Positions 61,067 to 64,000 of a stretch of DNA of 64,000 nt are shown in pieces (the stretch's first letter is position 1; each line of letters begins with the position of its first letter). The position numbers and the translations under genes are program-made. Under the pieces are notes generated by a model that had not been told where the DNA came from, did no database searches, and saw nothing but the letters and a program-made list of their open reading frames with translations. Source of the stretch: Corydoras sp. C115 (Eukaryota > Chordata > Actinopteri > Siluriformes > Callichthyidae); contig JAFMOC010000159.1 in NCBI GenBank assembly GCA_019802505.1, positions 2,493,001 through 2,557,000 of the forward strand, given 5' to 3'.

Positions 61067-62281
61067 GTAAGTTTCAAACAAAACCATGGTTTTAATCCAG
61101 CAGTCGTCAGGTTTACCGTCAGCTAAACACATGCAGACAATGTCTAATTATTGAGCTTTTTTAACAGAATTAACAAGTATTTGCTTACTATAGTTATGTT
61201 TATTCAGTGTTAAAATATAAAGATGATGACTTCTCAGAATTAGAATACTTTATTCATCCCCGGAGGGAAATCGCAGTTTTTACAGATGCTCCATTTGTAA
61301 TGGAATAAAGAATTAACAAATTTGAAATTTGAAATTGAGCAGTAAATTTGAACTAAAAGTACCAAAAAATACAGAAAGTGGCAATGTAAAGATATATATT
61401 TTAAATATAATATTATATATTGCACTGTGGGTCAGGTGATAGTATAATAATATTGCACATTTTAATCATACTTACTGTTAGTGTGTTCAATGAATGTTAA
61501 TCCTGTTCCGCAACCTAAAGTGTACTTCGTACTTCGGTGCAATTGAGTTTGACACCCCTACCTTATAGGAAGCATAATTACATGGTGGTATACATTGTCT
61601 TCAATTTATTATGAATTTTATTTGTTTTTGCTAGATTATCTAACCTATTGAAAACAGTGTGCATTAAAGTGTGCAGTAGTTAACTTTGAGCTTTGGGGTT
61701 CTCACATTGCAGAATATGGTTTTACTGATGCAGACAGTGACTCTATATGGGTTCAAATGTCACATCTGTAATTCAGAATGAGCTCTGCTACAGCTTTTTA
61801 GTAGTCTCTTGTGAGAATATCTCGAAGATCTATCAGATTAAAAAAAAATCTGCAAAATCTCTAAATTATTAAATGGAACAAATTTAAATAGTCTAATGCA
61901 AAATTACACAAAAACTTGTGTTTATGTTTTTCATTTTTAGTTCACTGGTTAAAGTGCTCATTCTTTTGCTTTCTAGAAATGATTTGATGCATAGGCTTAA
62001 GTGACATTGTTTGGAATGATTTTTAAGGAAAGATTGATACTTTTATTAGCCACTAGAACATTGTTTGCATTTCCTTTTCCTACAGCATAAGTCACCTTCA
62101 AACAAAGTGGTTCTTGAGTTTACTTATATACTGATTTGTGTTTTATAAATGTAATGTTTTAATGTATTTTTTTTGAAAAGGTGTATGGTTTTGGTTATTG
62201 CACTTTTTATTTTTAGTGTACACTATAAATGAGACAGGTGATTAATAATGATGAATTGCTAAAATGAGGATAATTTGATTT
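61067..62281. other. First intron of the grik1-like gene
   Basis: AT-rich. A short fish repeat fragment lies at 61234-61290 (ctttattcatccccggaggg). No exon recognised. Confidence 0.5.
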
Positions 62282-63441
62282 TAGGGCTGCAATTATTGTG
62301 ATAATCGATTAATCGGTCGATTATTTTTTTCGATTAATCGATGAATCGGATAAATTAAAAAATTTTTTCCCATGTCTTTACATTTACATTGAATCATTTT
62401 GCAGACGCTTTTATCCAAAGATGGATGTTTTTCAGAAAGATTATTCTATAGTATTATATTCAAAATGTTTAAGTTAACATTTCCTGTAATTAATGAAAAG
62501 CACAATGAAAGAAATAATGTATCATCTAAACATCCCTCACTTAACAACAAAAGTCAACTCCAAATAACACATCATACTCAGTTGCCCTCAGTAATGAACT
62601 AAATATTGTCTGTTATGTAGCAAATTGGAAAAAAATTAATTAACAAATGAACTAAATTAACAATCAGCTACTGAAAAAAAATAATTAACAAATGAACTAA
62701 TTAACAATCAGCTATGGAAAAAAAAAATTAACAAATTAGCCAGTTAACAAAAAAAAATCTGCGTAAAAAAGTGCGCGTAAATCCCCCGTGCTGCTATTAA
62801 TGCGCTAAAAACCTGGACATTTCCTCACTTTAATAAATAAACCTGGACGCCTGGGACAGGACGTGACATACGGACATGTCTCGGGAAATACGGACGTATT
62901 CGTATAACGGACGTTAAAACACGTTCTCTATTGCTGTTATTATCCAGTTAACAACCAAATACAGCATGAAGCTGCTCTGCCGGTCTGATAGTGTTACGTT
63001 GCTTTACGTTGATTCACTTTAAACTAAAGAAGCTCAAGATATTGTAGTGATTTATCTGCTGATCAACTTCATCCTCATCAGTGTTGAGTTTCAGGTGACG
63101 GTGGTGCTGCTTGCATTTCAGTTCATGTTCGCAGAGCTGCATGTTCCATGTTCTTTATTTGTGTGAAGGTGAAGCTCCCGCAGTTTGGATTTAAACCGGA
63201 GCTACTGTATTTTCTGCGTTGGCTGTGTTTCATTTGTGCGATTTATCAACTTGTTTTGCAGACTACGCCTCGTTCTGTTCAACCCGCTATTATTTTCCAG
63301 CGTTATTGAAGCGCTGCAGGTGACGTAAGCGGTTGCGACATCGCGAGTAACGCGGAAATCGCGCAACCCAACGAATCTATAATGGAAATTCATTATCGAC
63401 ACTTTGGATATCGATTTTATCGATTCGTTGTTGCAGCCCTA
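62282..63441. mobile_element. Non-autonomous hAT element, copy 1, in the grik1-like intron
   Basis: Inverted termini tagggctgcaa and ttgcagcccta, with perfect 8-bp duplications tttgattt at 62274-62281 and 63442-63449. Inside the ends are palindromic cgattaatcgat-type motifs. 1160 bp without transposase; the frame 63202-63402 looks incidental. Confidence 0.93.
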
Positions 63442-63577
63442 TTTGATTTAATAAGCTGAATAAAGGAAAGCAAAATTTAGAGCAATATATACGTATAAAC
63501 TAAAGTGTTCACTCACCCTCCTTGACTCACATATAAACTTAAGTAACATCCCATTCCTAATCCATAGGGTTCAGTAT

Positions 63578-64000
63578 AGGGCTGCAACAACGAATCAATA
63601 AAATAAATAAAAATCGATTATCAAAAGTGTCGATAATGAATTTCGTTACCGATTTGTTGGGTCACACGATTTTCGCGTTACTTGCAATGTCGTAACCGCT
63701 TATGTCACCTGCAGCGCTTCAACAACGCTGGGAAAAAAATAGCGGGTTTAACAGAATGAGCCAGAATCTGTGAAACAAGTTGATAAATCGTACAAATGAT
63801 ACACAGCCAACGCAGAAAAAAGCTTCCGTTTAAATTATCAAAGCTGCGGGAGCTTCACGCTTCACACAAATAAAGAACGTGAGCTCTACAAAATGAATTG
63901 ACCTGCACGGAGCACCACAGTGATAATACACCACCTGAAACTAAACATGCTGGAGTCACTGATGAGGATGAAGGAGCTCAACAGCAGATAAATCACTACA
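63578..64000. mobile_element. Non-autonomous hAT element, copy 2, inverted relative to copy 1, cut by the window end
   Basis: Starts tagggctgcaacaacgaatc. The following 420 bases match the complement of 63441 downwards (cgataatgaatttcgt, gcagcgcttcaacaacgctgg, ggagcttcacgcttcacac, gcagataaatcactaca). The other end is outside. Confidence 0.92.

Overview
This is vertebrate, almost certainly teleost, genomic DNA: intron-containing genes, very dense interspersed repeats, (CA)n, (TA)n and poly-T tracts, and fish-type transposon families. Only two host genes are supported. (1) tiam1, plus strand, 15953-25577: the last 12 coding exons of the Rac guanine-nucleotide exchange factor TIAM1, covering the DH-PH catalytic module and the C-terminal tail (633 codons, phase-consistent throughout), followed by a 3' UTR. 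The exons for the N-terminal PH, coiled-coil, Ras-binding and PDZ regions lie upstream of the window. A candidate alternative first exon at 6784-6852 would join exon 15953 in frame and give a short DH-PH isoform. (2) grik1-like, plus strand, 60982-61066: the first coding exon of a kainate-type glutamate receptor; the rest is downstream of the window. TIAM1 and GRIK1 are neighbours on human chromosome 21, so the pairing fits conserved synteny. The species is not resolved.

Layout. 1-6.7 kb: LTR remnant, decayed L2-like LINE, a local tandem duplication and three copies of a tRNA-derived SINE. 7.66-12.99 kb: a minus-strand Ty3/gypsy chromovirus (sushi type) with both LTRs and a perfect 5-bp target-site duplication, but with reverse transcriptase deleted. 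13-26.7 kb: tiam1, its introns carrying SINEs, a pogo-derived MITE, a solo LTR and a long (TA)n tract. 27.2-28.4 kb: a second, broken gypsy integrase. 28.4-43.4 kb: two head-to-tail minus-strand Tx1-type LINEs, themselves invaded by three hAT elements and by a young LTR element (37692-42365). 43.9-50.8 kb: decayed plus-strand multi-exon genes of transposon type, including a tyrosine-recombinase-like protein. 51.1-57.1 kb: further LTRs and tandem-repeat ORFs. 57.1-60.4 kb: four more SINE copies. 60.6-64 kb: grik1 exon 1 and two hAT elements in opposite orientation.

Most notable are (a) a young LTR element whose internal region holds a GC-rich, tandem-repeat ORF built around a recurring STED motif instead of gag-pol, and (b) a tyrosine-recombinase-like gene with a recognisable catalytic set, bracketed by two repeat ends lying next to (GT)n tracts. 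Three different LTR families in this one window share a self-priming layout: 10-11 nt next to the LTR are complementary to a site 30-31 nt downstream of the LTR TATA box.
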